Assembly: GCF_001703635.1 (NCBI RefSeq)
Contig: NZ_LQZT01000001.1
Span: 23,875 to 87,874 of the forward strand
Length of the DNA: 64,000 nt
Source of the DNA: Parahoeflea olei
GTDB taxonomy: Bacteria; Pseudomonadota; Alphaproteobacteria; Rhizobiales; Rhizobiaceae
Direction of reading: 5' to 3'
Shown here: positions 1-10,321 of the stretch, piece after piece
Layout: the number at the start of each line of letters is the position of its first letter
Position numbering within the stretch: the first letter of the stretch is position 1
The notes under the pieces: generated by a model
Seen by the model: the letters and a program-made list of their open reading frames with translations, nothing else
What the model was told of the DNA's origin: nothing
Databases searched by the model: none
Translations under genes and position numbers: made by a program

Positions 1-1347
1 GTCCTGCGCGATCACCCCGATATGGGATCTGAGAGATGCCTGGGTCACGTCGCGAATATCCTGCCCGTCGATGAGAATGTGTCCGCCCCGGACATCGAAA
101 AACCGCAACAAGAGCGCCACCAGCGTCGACTTGCCGGCTCCTGATCGGCCCACGAGCCCTACCTTTTCGCCGGCCGCGATGGTCAGGGAGAGATCGTCGA
201 GCACCGTAAGGTTGTTTCGATAGGCGAAGGAGACCTGATCAAAGCGGATTTCGCCAGACTTGACGGCAAGCGGGGGCGCATCGGGCGCATCGAGAATTGT
301 GGGCGGCGTGGTCAGCACCGGCATGGCGTCCTCGAGAATGCCGATCGTCCGGAAAATCTGCTGTCCCATGGCCTGAAAGGCGCGTCCGTTGGCCGCGAGA
401 CGCTGCACCAGTGCGACAGCGGCAACGAAATCGCCGATCGAGACGATCCCCCGGCTCAAACCAAAGAGGCCGACGGCGAAGGTTGCGAAAAACAGCAGCG
501 CATTCAGGCCAACCAGCAAGATATTGGCCGAGATGAAGACCCGGCGTTCCTGATACTGGCTGTCGATGGATTGGGCGATGACCTTGCGCATCTGCCCCGC
601 CTCGCTGTCCTCGGCCGCGAACTGCTTGACCATCTGGATATTGCCGTAAATGTCGGTCATTGCGCCGACCACGAGGCTTGAGGCGCGGGCAACGCCGCCC
701 GAACGCTTCGAGAAAAGCGGGATCACCCGCCAGCTCAGCACGGCGTTGGCGATCATCCATATGACAACCGGCACGGCCAGCGGCCAGGCCAGCACGGTCA
801 GCAACACCAGTGAGCCGACGAACTGCAGGATAAAATGCGGGATGTCCTGGAAGGCGAGCGACAGCTGGCTCTGCACCGCATTGGTCACCTGTGAAATCCG
901 GCTTGCAACCTGCCCTGCGAAAAGGTCGTGAAAGAAGGACAGGTCCTGCCGCTCCACAGCCTTGTGTCCCTGCCACAGGATGGCCGCCGGCAATCCGACG
1001 CCGAGTGCCTGCCCCGAAATTGCATTGCCGATGAATGTCAGGATTGGCCCGATCGGGAATATGAGCAGGCCGATGAACGCCAGCACCGGCCATTCGCGCC
1101 CGACAAAGTCACTCACGGTACCAGAGGCGATCCCGTCGACCACGAACGACAAGCCCCAGACCACCGTCAGATTGATCGCCTCGCCAATGGCGCTGAGAAA
1201 CGCGACGACAATCAGAATGCCGCGAAAGCGCGACATGAAATGAAACAGCACCGCAAACGCTCCACTGTCGGGCAGCGGCTCGACCGGCATGTTGAGCGGT
1301 CTGACGAGACTTTCAAACGGCCGGAACAAGAAATCGGACAAGGGCAT
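1..1347 (-). CDS. ABC exporter, fused membrane/ATPase half-transporter (3' end outside window)
   Basis: The frame is open from an ATG at 1347 to the left edge (449 codons), so the C-terminus is missing. The first ~320 residues hold several hydrophobic segments and the SFFHDLFAGQVASR coupling region typical of type I (MsbA/LmrA-like) exporters. The nucleotide-binding domain follows with Walker A GRSGAGKST; the signature motif and Walker B lie beyond the edge. It is the last of three same-strand paralogues, about 95 bases downstream of the next one. The exporter probably works as a homo- or heterodimer in the inner membrane; substrate cannot be read from sequence. Confidence 0.9.
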   Translation of the reverse strand, partial: MPLSDFLFRPFESLVRPLNMPVEPLPDSGAFAVLFHFMSRFRGILIVVAFLSAIGEAINLTVVWGLSFVVDGIASGTVSDFVGREWPVLAFIGLLIFPIGPILTFIGNAISGQALGVGLPAAILWQGHKAVERQDLSFFHDLFAGQVASRISQVTNAVQSQLSLAFQDIPHFILQFVGSLVLLTVLAWPLAVPVVIWMIANAVLSWRVIPLFSKRSGGVARASSLVVGAMTDIYGNIQMVKQFAAEDSEAGQMRKVIAQSIDSQYQERRVFISANILLVGLNALLFFATFAVGLFGLSRGIVSIGDFVAAVALVQRLAANGRAFQAMGQQIFRTIGILEDAMPVLTTPPTILDAPDAPPLAVKSGEIRFDQVSFAYRNNLTVLDDLSLTIAAGEKVGLVGRSGAGKSTLVALLLRFFDVRGGHILIDGQDIRDVTQASLRSHIGVIAQD

Positions 1348-1441
1348 CGGAAGTCCTTCAATATTGAACCGGGACAGGCAGGCGGCGTCAAAGCATCGCC
1401 TGCAACAGCTTTGGACGTCATACCGTGACAGGGTCTCGCGG

Positions 1442-3310
<1,869 letters not shown>

Positions 3311-3369
3311 GAGCGCAACAATAGGGCGCGGCTGCGGTTTGGCAATCCGCGCCCTCCTTTCCTGAAAGG

Positions 3370-5223
3370 CTACTCGGCGGCGCTGGAGGGGTCCGCGTCT
3401 GCGTCGATGAACCCGCCGGACTGCCGCGACCACAGGTCGGCATAGATGCCGCCCGACTTGATCAGGTCGTCGTGAACGCCCGTCTCGACGATTTCGCCCT
3501 GGTCGAGCACCACCAGCCGGTCCATCTGCGCGATCGTCGACAGACGGTGGGCGATTGCGATCACCGTCTTGTTCTCCATCAGCGCGAACAGGTTCTCCTG
3601 GATCGCTGCCTCGACTTCCGAGTCGAGCGCCGAGGTGGCCTCGTCGAGCACCAGGATCGGCGCGTCCTTGAGGAACACGCGCGCGATCGCGATGCGCTGG
3701 CGCTGGCCGCCCGACAGCTTGACGCCGCGTTCGCCGACATGGGCGTCGAAGCCCGTGCGCCCGGCCAGGTCCTCGAGATCGGCGATGAAATCGAGCGCAT
3801 TGGCCTTGCGCGCCGCCTCGATGATCTCCGCCTCGCTCGCGTCCGGTCGCCCATAGGCGATGTTGTCGCGCACCGAGCGGTGCAGCAGCGAGGTATCCTG
3901 GCTGACGACGCCGATCTGGCCGCGCAGGCTGTCCTGGCTGACCAGCGCGATGTCGTGGCCGTCGATCAGGATCCGGCCCGTTTCCAGATTGTAGAACCGC
4001 AAGAGCAGGTTGACGAGCGTGGTCTTGCCCGCGCCGGAGCGGCCGACGAGGCCGATCTTCTCGCCCGGCTTGATGGTGAGCGAGAGGTCTTCGATCACGC
4101 CGCTCTGCTTGCCATAGTGGAAGCGGACATTCTGGAAGGCGATGCCACCCTTTGGCGACTCGATCGCCCGTGCACCCGGCCGGTCGACCACCTCATGCGG
4201 CTTGACCATCATGTCCATGCCGTCCTGCACCACGCCGATGTTTTCGAAGAAGGCCGAAACCTCCCACATGATCCACTGCGACATGCCGTTGATCCTGAGC
4301 GCAAGCCCGATGACGACGGCGATGGAGCCGACGGAGACGATGCCCGTCATCCAGAAGCCGATCGCCATCGCCGAGACGATGAACACCAGCACGCAGTTGT
4401 TGAGGTAGACGAAGCTTTCGAACATCGTCACCTGGCGCATCTGCCGGTGCACCGATTCCAGGAACAGGTTCATGCTTTCCTGCGCGTAGGCCTCCTCGCG
4501 GCCGGCATGGGAGAACAGCTTGACCGTGGAAATATTGGTGTAGCTGTCGACCACGCGTCCGGTCATGGCCGAGCGCGCATCGGCCTGCTCGGCGGAAATG
4601 CGTTTCAGCTTCGGCACGAAATGGATGATCAGGAAGGTGTAGACCGCGAGCCAGACCAAGAGCGGCAGCACGAGCCGCCATTCCGCGCTCGCCACCATGG
4701 TGATCATGGCGACGAAATAGACGGAGACGAAGACGAACACGTCGAGCAGCTTCATCACCGCTTCGCGGATCGACAGCGAGGTCTGCATCACCTTGGTGGC
4801 CACGCGGCCCGCGAACTCGTTGGAGAAGAAGCTCAGGCTCTGGCGCAGCAGGTAGCGGTGCATCTGCCAGCGCGCGATCATCGGGTAATTGCCGAGAAGC
4901 GTCTGGTGCACGATCAGCGAATGCAGCATCACCGCGGCCGGCAGGCCGACGAGCAGCACCGCGCCCATCATCAAAAGGCGCGGCCATTCCCGCCCGAGAA
5001 AGCCCTGCGGCTCGGTATTGGCGAGCCAGTCGACGATCGAGCCGAGAAACCCGAACAGCATCACCTCGCCGATGGCGATCAGCGCGGTGACCAGCCCCAG
5101 GCCGAGCAGCCAGGGTGCGGCGTCGCGCGAATAGTGCCAGCAAAAGGCCACCAGCCCCTCGGGCGGTGCCGTCGGCACTGCCTGCGGATAGGGATTCAAT
5201 CGGCGTTCGAACCATCCAAACAT
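3370..5223 (-). CDS. ABC exporter, fused membrane and ATP-binding domains
   Basis: A 617-residue half-transporter starting [10 protein letters not shown], first gene of the three-gene ABC run. The membrane domain has the [14 protein letters not shown] segment; the ATPase domain has [17 protein letters not shown] and [13 protein letters not shown]. The C-terminal [13 protein letters not shown] matches the tail LWARQSGGFIGTD of the middle gene, a strong sign of recent duplication. The ATG is preceded by an aggaggc Shine-Dalgarno (minus strand). Inner-membrane exporter; substrate unknown. It might pair with either downstream paralogue as a heterodimer. Confidence 0.94.
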   Translation of the reverse strand: MFGWFERRLNPYPQAVPTAPPEGLVAFCWHYSRDAAPWLLGLGLVTALIAIGEVMLFGFLGSIVDWLANTEPQGFLGREWPRLLMMGAVLLVGLPAAVMLHSLIVHQTLLGNYPMIARWQMHRYLLRQSLSFFSNEFAGRVATKVMQTSLSIREAVMKLLDVFVFVSVYFVAMITMVASAEWRLVLPLLVWLAVYTFLIIHFVPKLKRISAEQADARSAMTGRVVDSYTNISTVKLFSHAGREEAYAQESMNLFLESVHRQMRQVTMFESFVYLNNCVLVFIVSAMAIGFWMTGIVSVGSIAVVIGLALRINGMSQWIMWEVSAFFENIGVVQDGMDMMVKPHEVVDRPGARAIESPKGGIAFQNVRFHYGKQSGVIEDLSLTIKPGEKIGLVGRSGAGKTTLVNLLLRFYNLETGRILIDGHDIALVSQDSLRGQIGVVSQDTSLLHRSVRDNIAYGRPDASEAEIIEAARKANALDFIADLEDLAGRTGFDAHVGERGVKLSGGQRQRIAIARVFLKDAPILVLDEATSALDSEVEAAIQENLFALMENKTVIAIAHRLSTIAQMDRLVVLDQGEIVETGVHDDLIKSGGIYADLWSRQSGGFIDADADPSSAAE

Positions 5224-5555
5224 GGATGCCTCCTAGAAAAATTTGGCGCGACGGACTCAGCCTATGGCCGGATCACGCCTGAAAAGGGCTTGGGCTGCGC
5301 GATGACGCCCCGGCAAGGGGGCCTAATCCGAAATGGGAAGCTGGAATCGCGAAGACCCGTGAAGTCAGCGGCTCGTTGCCGCCGGCGGAAGGCTGGTATC
5401 GATGATATGCATGTCAGCCTCCGTCAGGTTCGCGTTGAAGATGCGCCGATGTAGCCCTTATTTTCCGGTTGCGCCAGATTGCCACCGCGGTTTTTGCGGA
5501 TCCACCGATATCCTCGCTTGATCTTGTGGTAAAATCACCACAAAACCCGCCCACC
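5224..5555. other. Intergenic region between ABC operon and trmL
   Basis: These 332 bases separate divergent genes. I see no convincing gene: short open frames exist on both strands but lack a good ribosome site. The region must hold the promoters of the ABC run and of trmL. The only structured element I can point to is the perfect inverted repeat listed separately just before trmL. Confidence 0.6.
5524..5543. promoter_or_regulatory. Perfect 7-bp inverted repeat upstream of trmL
   Basis: TTGTGGT, six spacer bases, ACCACAA. It lies 12 bases before the trmL ATG, where a repressor or a small mRNA hairpin would block initiation. There is no T-run, so it is not a terminator. I do not recognise the motif as belonging to a particular regulator. 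Confidence 0.5.
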
Positions 5556-6023
5556 ATGACCAGACCACTCATCGCTCTCTACCAGCCCGACATCCCCGGC
5601 AACACCGGTTCAATCCTGCGCCTCGGCGCCTGCCTGGGCTTCGGCATCCACATCATCGGCCCGGCGGGCTTCGATATGACCGACCGCGCCCTCAAGCGCG
5701 CCGGGATGGACTATATCGAAATGGCCGCGCTCACCCGCCACGACGGGTGGGAGGAATTCGAGGACTGGCGCCGGGAGGAAAACCGGCGACTGGTGCTGAT
5801 GACCACCCAGGCGACCACCTCCTATGTCGACGAGACCGCCCAGACATTTACCGCCCAGGACGTTGTGCTGTTCGGCCGCGAAAGCGCGGGCGTGCCGCCC
5901 AAGGTGCACGCCGCGGCCGATGTGGAGCTGACCATTCCCATGGTCCGCGGCCGCCGCAGCCTCAACCTCGCCATGAGCGTCGCCATGGTCGCGGGCGAAC
6001 TCACGCGCCGGTTCGGGCTTTAG
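5556..6023 (+). CDS. trmL: tRNA (cytidine(34)-2'-O)-methyltransferase
   Basis: A 155-residue SPOUT-class methyltransferase that 2'-O-methylates the wobble nucleotide of tRNA-Leu species using S-adenosylmethionine. It starts MTRPLIALYQPDIPGNTGSI, the family's N-terminal signature (PDIPGNTG), and the C-terminal knot carries LFGRESAGVP and IPMVRGRRSLNLAMSVA. The length matches the usual ~155 residues of TrmL. The frame runs further upstream, but the conserved start sets the ATG at 5556. It converges with the VOC gene 12 bases downstream. Confidence 0.93.
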   Translation: MTRPLIALYQPDIPGNTGSILRLGACLGFGIHIIGPAGFDMTDRALKRAGMDYIEMAALTRHDGWEEFEDWRREENRRLVLMTTQATTSYVDETAQTFTAQDVVLFGRESAGVPPKVHAAADVELTIPMVRGRRSLNLAMSVAMVAGELTRRFGL

Positions 6024-6035
6024 GCCGGCCGGGCC

Positions 6036-6419
6036 TCAGGCATAGCTCACGACCTCGAACTCGATGCCGTTCTCGTCCTCGAAGTAGAACCGGCGGCCGG
6101 GCTCGTAGTCGGCGTGGTTGAAGGTCTCGTAGCCCTGCGCCTTGACCCGCGCCTCGACCGCATCGAGATCGTCGACCACCACGCCGATATGGTTCATCGC
6201 GCCGGTCACGTCCCTGCCCTGCGTATTGGACAGGCTTCCCTCCTTCGGGGTGAAGACGACGAGATACTGGTCGTCGCTGCCGACATGGATCGACTGGCCG
6301 CCATTGCGGGCCGCCCCCTGCCAGCGGATCTTCCAGCCGAACACCGCGCACAGCCAGGCGGCCGAGCGCGCGGCATCGGGGACGGTGAAATTGACATGTT
6401 CGAGAACGGACTGGGTCAT
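6036..6419 (-). CDS. VOC (glyoxalase/dioxygenase superfamily) protein, likely SoxR target
   Basis: A 127-residue protein starting MTQSVLEHVNFTVPD, with the paired beta-alpha-beta-beta-beta modules of the vicinal-oxygen-chelate fold; MNHIGVVVDDLDAVEARV and FYFEDENGIEFEVVSYA are typical of module 2. Conserved His and Glu residues could form a metal site, but substrate is not readable. An AAGGAG ribosome site precedes the ATG. It is divergent from soxR and its promoter carries a SoxR-type operator, so induction by redox-cycling compounds and a detoxification role are the likely reading. Confidence 0.85.
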   Translation of the reverse strand: MTQSVLEHVNFTVPDAARSAAWLCAVFGWKIRWQGAARNGGQSIHVGSDDQYLVVFTPKEGSLSNTQGRDVTGAMNHIGVVVDDLDAVEARVKAQGYETFNHADYEPGRRFYFEDENGIEFEVVSYA

Positions 6420-6463
6420 GCTGTGCTCCTTGAAACCAGAATGGGTTGCCTTGACGTGGGCCC

Positions 6464-6494
6464 ATGCTACTTTCTCAAGTAAACTTGAGATCAA
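6464..6494 (-). promoter_or_regulatory. SoxR-type operator within a 19-bp-spaced promoter for the VOC gene
   Basis: An 18-bp perfect palindrome TCTCAAGTAAACTTGAGA lies at 6473-6490 and closely matches the SoxR box consensus. On the minus strand it sits between a -35-like TTGATC (6489-6494) and a -10-like TAGCAT (6464-6469) with a 19-base spacer. That overlong spacer is the hallmark of MerR-family activated promoters. The box also lies just upstream of the soxR start, allowing autoregulation. Confidence 0.85.
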
Positions 6495-6505
6495 GAGGTT
6501 TTTTC

Positions 6506-6967
6506 ATGCCCCGCAAACACACCGGCCTGCTGACGATCGGCGAGGTTGCCGCCCGCACGGGCCTCGCCGTCTCGGCGATCCGCTACTACGATGACGAGGG
6601 GCTGGTGGCCGCACGGCGCTCGGCCGGCGGCAAGCGGATGTTTCTCCGCTCCGACATCCGCCGGCTGTCCTTCATCCTGATCGCCCAGCAACTCGGCTTC
6701 TCGCTCGAGGAGATCCGGGCGCAACTGCGGCAATTGCCGCTCGAACGCACGCCCACCAAGCGCGACTGGGAACAGATCAGCCAGGGCTTCCGCGCCCATC
6801 TCGACGCCCGCATTGGCATGCTCGAACGGCTGCGCGACCGTCTCAACGGCTGCATCGGCTGTGGCTGCCTCTCGCTCGAGACCTGCCAGCTCTACAATCC
6901 GGACGACCGCGCCGCCGCAAGCGGCACCGGCCCGCGGCTGGTTCTGCAGAAGTCGGTGGCCAGGTAA
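6506..6967 (+). CDS. soxR: Redox-sensitive transcriptional activator SoxR
   Basis: A 153-residue MerR-family regulator. Residues ~7-75 form the winged-helix HTH (LTIGEVAARTGLAVSAIRYY, then a RRSAGGKRMF wing), followed by the dimerisation helix and the [2Fe-2S] cluster motif CX2CXCX5C at Cys116, 119, 121 and 127. Oxidation of the cluster converts the bound protein into an activator. No soxS is nearby, as usual outside enterics; the divergent VOC gene, whose promoter contains the box, is the evident target. The ATG at 6506 is chosen over an upstream ATG at 6464 because the longer version would translate the operator. Confidence 0.95.
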   Translation: MPRKHTGLLTIGEVAARTGLAVSAIRYYDDEGLVAARRSAGGKRMFLRSDIRRLSFILIAQQLGFSLEEIRAQLRQLPLERTPTKRDWEQISQGFRAHLDARIGMLERLRDRLNGCIGCGCLSLETCQLYNPDDRAAASGTGPRLVLQKSVAR

Positions 6968-6996
6968 GATTAAGCCGGCAACCGCGGCAAAGCTCG

Positions 6997-7392
6997 TCAA
7001 GCCGTGTTGACGTCCGTCAATCCGAAATCATTTCCCTTGCACAGGAGCGGCAGACCAAAGGCCTTGGCGCACCCATAAGAAAGGCAATCTCCGAAATTCA
7101 GTGACGCGGGATGTCGCCCCTTCCCGAACCGCTCAAAGGCATCAAGAGCCGCAAAGCCGGCCTCCGGAGGAATCGGCACGATCTGAATGTCGAATTCTGC
7201 GAGGAATAATTTCAGTTCGTCCCGTGCGCCTTGTACCGAAAGACTTGGATTTCTGGCGAGATTGGCAACAACCTCCCAGACCACCGCTGCGCTGACAAGG
7301 CGCACGTCTGCATCATTCATCCGCATGAAAAGCGTCGCTGCATCGTCCTCTTCGGTCATGACCGCGATGAGGGCCGATGCATCGATGAACAT
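6997..7392 (-). CDS. vapC: Type II toxin VapC, PIN-domain ribonuclease
   Basis: A 131-residue PIN-domain protein. It opens with MFIDASALIAV, carrying the first catalytic Asp, has VVWEVVANLARN with the central acidic residue, and ends with FGDCLSYGCAKAFGLPLLCKGNDF, holding the C-terminal Asp pair; all expected acidic residues are present, so it looks active. Its ATG shares one base with the antitoxin stop. Such toxins cleave structured RNA, often initiator tRNA or rRNA, when not neutralised. Confidence 0.9.
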   Translation of the reverse strand: MFIDASALIAVMTEEDDAATLFMRMNDADVRLVSAAVVWEVVANLARNPSLSVQGARDELKLFLAEFDIQIVPIPPEAGFAALDAFERFGKGRHPASLNFGDCLSYGCAKAFGLPLLCKGNDFGLTDVNTA

Positions 7393-7640
7393 CAGTCATC
7401 CTCGTAAAGACGATCGATGAAAGCCTTCTCGTCATAGTCGATTGCAGCGTTCTTGGTGCGTGCGTTGAAGGCCTTGCTCCAGGCGATACCCCTTTCGACG
7501 TAATCGTCCTTGGCGTGAGGGTCGCCAAGCGCCCGTTCCAGGGCCTTTCTGACGGCTTCGGTCTTGGTCTTTGCCTTTATGGCCACCTGATATCGCTCGG
7601 CGAGTGCATCGACAGTCTTGTCCTTGATGATAAGAGCCAT
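7392..7640 (-). CDS. vapB: Type II antitoxin VapB
   Basis: An 82-residue protein of the Rv0623-like VapB type, starting MALIIKDKTVDALAERYQ: an N-terminal ribbon-helix-helix-like segment, then a helix rich in Lys/Thr and Ala (KTKTEAVRKALERAL), then an acidic C-terminal tail that would bind the toxin. A CAGGAG site stands 8 bases before the ATG. The stop codon overlaps the vapC start, the normal coupling for this family. The pair probably represses its own promoter. Confidence 0.88.
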   Translation of the reverse strand: MALIIKDKTVDALAERYQVAIKAKTKTEAVRKALERALGDPHAKDDYVERGIAWSKAFNARTKNAAIDYDEKAFIDRLYEDD

Positions 7641-7702
7641 GTTTCACACTCCTGTTCGAGCGACTTTTTCCTAGATTTCCCTCAGCCGGAAAAGGATACA
7701 CT

Positions 7703-7972
7703 TCAGTCCGCGGTCGGCAGCCGGCGCATGGTGAATTCGATGGTGTCGCCCTCGCCCGGCAGCGGCCGCCAGCTTTCGACCTCGGTCCAGTAGGCGGCCT
7801 TGGGCCAGGTGGAGAACCATTCCTTTGCGGTGGCGCGCGCCTCTTCGCGGGTCATGCGGTAGGTCTTGCGCACGAACCCGCCCGAGCGTCCTGCAGCCTT
7901 CTCGCTGCGCGCACGCGCAATCTCCCGGCGCAAGCCGTCAAGCGGAGGTCGGCGGGGTGGAAACTGGTTCAT
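7703..7972 (-). CDS. Conserved hypothetical protein, 89 residues
   Basis: A small basic soluble protein starting MNQFPPRRPP, with a central RKTYRMTREEARATAKEWFSTWP stretch and a Trp-rich middle (YWTEVESWRP). An AAGGAAAG ribosome site precedes the ATG, and the codon use fits the neighbours, so it is probably real. No domain recognised. It is divergent from hemF with 200 bases between the two starts. Confidence 0.6.
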   Translation of the reverse strand: MNQFPPRRPPLDGLRREIARARSEKAAGRSGGFVRKTYRMTREEARATAKEWFSTWPKAAYWTEVESWRPLPGEGDTIEFTMRRLPTAD

Positions 7973-8172
7973 GCTCTTTCCTTGGCTGGCCCGATATTAG
8001 CGCAAAATGATGCAGCCCGCGAGTCTTTGCGAATCGCGTGGCACCGCATCGGGTTGCGTTACACCGCCGGAGAGGCTCCGCGAAAAAGACACTGGGAGCA
8101 TGGTAAAGGCAAGGTTACATCCCGCGTGCGTGGCTGCTATGAGTTTACCCGACATCATGACGAGGAGCTCCC

Positions 8173-9084
8173 ATGCAACGCCCACCCCTGCCGGTCGGAC
8201 TGCCCGACGACATCGAAGACAAGAAGTCAGCCGCGCGCGCGTGGTTCGAGAGCTTGCGTGACCATATCTGCCAGAGCTTCGAAACGCTCGAAGCCGAGGT
8301 CGACAATCCCCAGTCCGCCGGCGAGCCGGGCCGCTTCGAGCGCACGCCATGGCTGCGCGACGAAGGCAAGGGCGGCGGCGGCACGATGTCGATCATGAAG
8401 GGCCGGGTGTTCGAGAAGGTCGGCGTGCACACCTCCACCGTGCATGGCGAGTTCTCGCCCGAATTCCGCAAGCAGATGCCCGGCGCCGAGGAAGACCCGA
8501 GCTTCTGGGCATCCGGCATCTCGCTGATCGCGCATCCCGTCAATCCGCATGTGCCGACGGTGCACATGAACACCCGCATGGTGGTCACCACCAGCCAGTG
8601 GTTCGGCGGTGGCGCGGATCTCACCCCGGTGCTCGACAACCGCCGCACCCAGACCGACCCCGACACGCTTCTGTTCCACCGCGCCATGGAGATTGCCTGC
8701 AACCGCCACGCGGTTGCCGACTATCCGAAAATGAAGGCCTGGTGCGACGAGTATTTCTTCCTGCCGCATCGCGACGAGCCGCGCGGCATCGGCGGAATCT
8801 TCTACGACTGGCTGCACAGCGACGAGGAAAAGGGCGGCTGGGCCGCAGACCTGGCCTTCACCCAGGATGTCGGCCGCGCCTTCAACGTGGTCTACCCCAA
8901 GATCGTGCGCGCCAATTTCAACAAGCCCTGGACCGAGGCGGAACGCACCGAACAACTGATCCGGCGCGGCCGCTATGTCGAGTTCAACCTGCTTTACGAC
9001 CGCGGCACGATCTTCGGGCTCAAGACCGGCGGCAATGTCGCCTCGATCCTGTCCTCGCTGCCACCGGTGGTGATGTATCCCTGA
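8173..9084 (+). CDS. hemF: Oxygen-dependent coproporphyrinogen III oxidase
   Basis: A 303-residue enzyme converting coproporphyrinogen III to protoporphyrinogen IX by two O2-dependent decarboxylations in haem synthesis. Family hallmarks are visible: [39 protein letters not shown]-type [30 protein letters not shown] [16 protein letters not shown] and a terminal LPP. Length is normal. A GAGGAG ribosome site precedes the ATG and a strong terminator follows, so it is probably transcribed alone. Presence of the aerobic isozyme indicates an organism that respires oxygen. Confidence 0.97.
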   Translation: MQRPPLPVGLPDDIEDKKSAARAWFESLRDHICQSFETLEAEVDNPQSAGEPGRFERTPWLRDEGKGGGGTMSIMKGRVFEKVGVHTSTVHGEFSPEFRKQMPGAEEDPSFWASGISLIAHPVNPHVPTVHMNTRMVVTTSQWFGGGADLTPVLDNRRTQTDPDTLLFHRAMEIACNRHAVADYPKMKAWCDEYFFLPHRDEPRGIGGIFYDWLHSDEEKGGWAADLAFTQDVGRAFNVVYPKIVRANFNKPWTEAERTEQLIRRGRYVEFNLLYDRGTIFGLKTGGNVASILSSLPPVVMYP

Positions 9085-9108
9085 GCCCAAAAACCGGCTC
9101 TCATCCAG

Positions 9109-9138
9109 GCTCCCGCCGATGGCGGGGGCTTTTTTTTT
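9109..9138 (+). terminator. Rho-independent terminator after hemF
   Basis: Nine-base-pair stem GCTCCCGCC/GGCGGGGGC with a 3-base loop, followed by nine T residues on the plus strand, 24 bases after the hemF stop. Confidence 0.93.
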
Positions 9139-9141
9139 GCC

Positions 9142-9702
9142 TCAGCGCCGCGCGGCAGCGGGCCCGCCGGCGGCAGCAGCTTGTGCCGCAACCGAAGCCC
9201 TGGCCTTCCTCAAGGCCTCGTCGACCAGCCTGTTGGCGATCTGCATGCGTTGGGTGGCGGCCAGGCGAAATTCCGCGGGCGCGCGGTCCGGATGGTTGAG
9301 GCGCGCGAAAGCGCGGCGCTTGCGCTGAAGATGGGCGGGCGTGTCGCTGGCAAGCAGGCCCAGGTCGCGGGCAATGTCCTCGGGCGTGAGCCGCTTGTAG
9401 ATGGCGGTGTCGATCCGCGGCCTCTCCGTTTCCGTCACGGCGGGCCGTGGCTTGGGCGCCTGCGGCCTGGGTCGCGGCTGCTGCCGCATCCGGGGACGCG
9501 GCATTTCGGTGATATCGTCATAGCCGAACCGGCCGGGAACCGCTTCATCCGCAGGCTCGCCGCCGCGCGGGCGCGAGGCGACGAAACTCGACATCAACCC
9601 GTCCATGCCCGCCCAGGACCTCGTCGACACCTCGGGCGCCTCGCGCTCCTCCCGCATCACGGAGTCGAGGATCGCATCGAAGGTGCTCAGGCCTACAATC
9701 AT
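9142..9702 (-). CDS. J-domain protein with long N-terminal extension
   Basis: A 186-residue protein starting MIVGLSTFDAI. The C-terminal ~75 residues look like a J domain: YKRLTPEDIARDLGL, a helix RKRRAFARLNHPDRAP with the HPD tripeptide, then a helix with repeated Ala/Lys. The HPD loop would stimulate a DnaK-type ATPase. The first ~110 residues are Pro/Arg-rich and of unknown role, and the Gly/Phe and zinc regions of true DnaJ are missing, so this is a specialised co-chaperone. The start is chosen at the ATG 9702; the frame extends further up without a clear ribosome site. Confidence 0.7.
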   Translation of the reverse strand: MIVGLSTFDAILDSVMREEREAPEVSTRSWAGMDGLMSSFVASRPRGGEPADEAVPGRFGYDDITEMPRPRMRQQPRPRPQAPKPRPAVTETERPRIDTAIYKRLTPEDIARDLGLLASDTPAHLQRKRRAFARLNHPDRAPAEFRLAATQRMQIANRLVDEALRKARASVAAQAAAAGGPAAARR

Positions 9703-10093
9703 CACGCCGCCTTGTCTCGATACCCGGTAAACACGCTCTTGATCCACAGCTACGCGAAGATGGTTAACATCTTGCCAGTGCAGGAAACGGATGAGCGCGC
9801 GGGAGGTTCGGTCCGGCCATGCGACTTTCGCGCCCGCGGCGGAAGCGGGTCGGCATGACATGCATCAATGCAGCGGCCATGCATCTGTCGCTAAATTCGG
9901 GTATGGTGTTTCCGCGGCGGCGCGAACCGCCGGTTCAGGCCGCGCGCGGCACCGGTGCATGCGGCGCGATTTGCGCCTTGTGACGGAACTTTTCCGCTCG
10001 CGATGCATCGATCAGGACGTTGTCCGCGTCGTCTTTGCACCCCCGTCTGGGTGACCGGCGCGGCAGCCCCGGAGACAGAAAGGAGAATGAGCC
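9703..10093. other. Intergenic region, 391 bases, no gene seen
   Basis: It lies between the divergent J-domain and DUF1059 genes. I see no gene here. A short inverted repeat AAGATG-gttaa-CATCTT occurs near 9755-9771, close to the J-domain gene's start, and an AAAGGAG ribosome site for the DUF1059 gene sits at the right end. Confidence 0.55.
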
Positions 10094-10279
10094 ATGAGAA
10101 CTTTCCATTGCGGATCCCTCGTTCCCGGATGCGACTGGCACACTCGGGCTGAAGAGGACGCGGAAATCGTTGCCCGCGCGGTCGATCACCTGCGACAGAC
10201 GCACGGGGAAAGCATCATTCGCCCGTCGATCGTCGAGCAGATCAAGGCGCGGATCAGCGAGGAAGAAAACGTCTCCTGA
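10094..10279 (+). CDS. DUF1059 family small protein
   Basis: 61 residues starting MRTFHCGSLVPGCDWHTRAE. The conserved Cys-Gly...Pro-Gly-Cys...His arrangement followed by EDAEIVARAVDHLRQTHG matches the DUF1059 family, whose Cys/His pattern might bind a metal. An AAAGGAG ribosome site lies before the ATG. Function unknown; no operon partner. Confidence 0.8.
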   Translation: MRTFHCGSLVPGCDWHTRAEEDAEIVARAVDHLRQTHGESIIRPSIVEQIKARISEEENVS

Positions 10280-10321
10280 GACGCGCAAAACCGTCTCGCG
10301 CGCATCCCGGCTTGCCGTGCC

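Noticed and set aside
3472..5454. 660-codon plus-strand open frame opposite the third ABC exporter
   Set aside because: Same reason: antisense shadow, composition not protein-like, and the opposite strand encodes a complete transporter.
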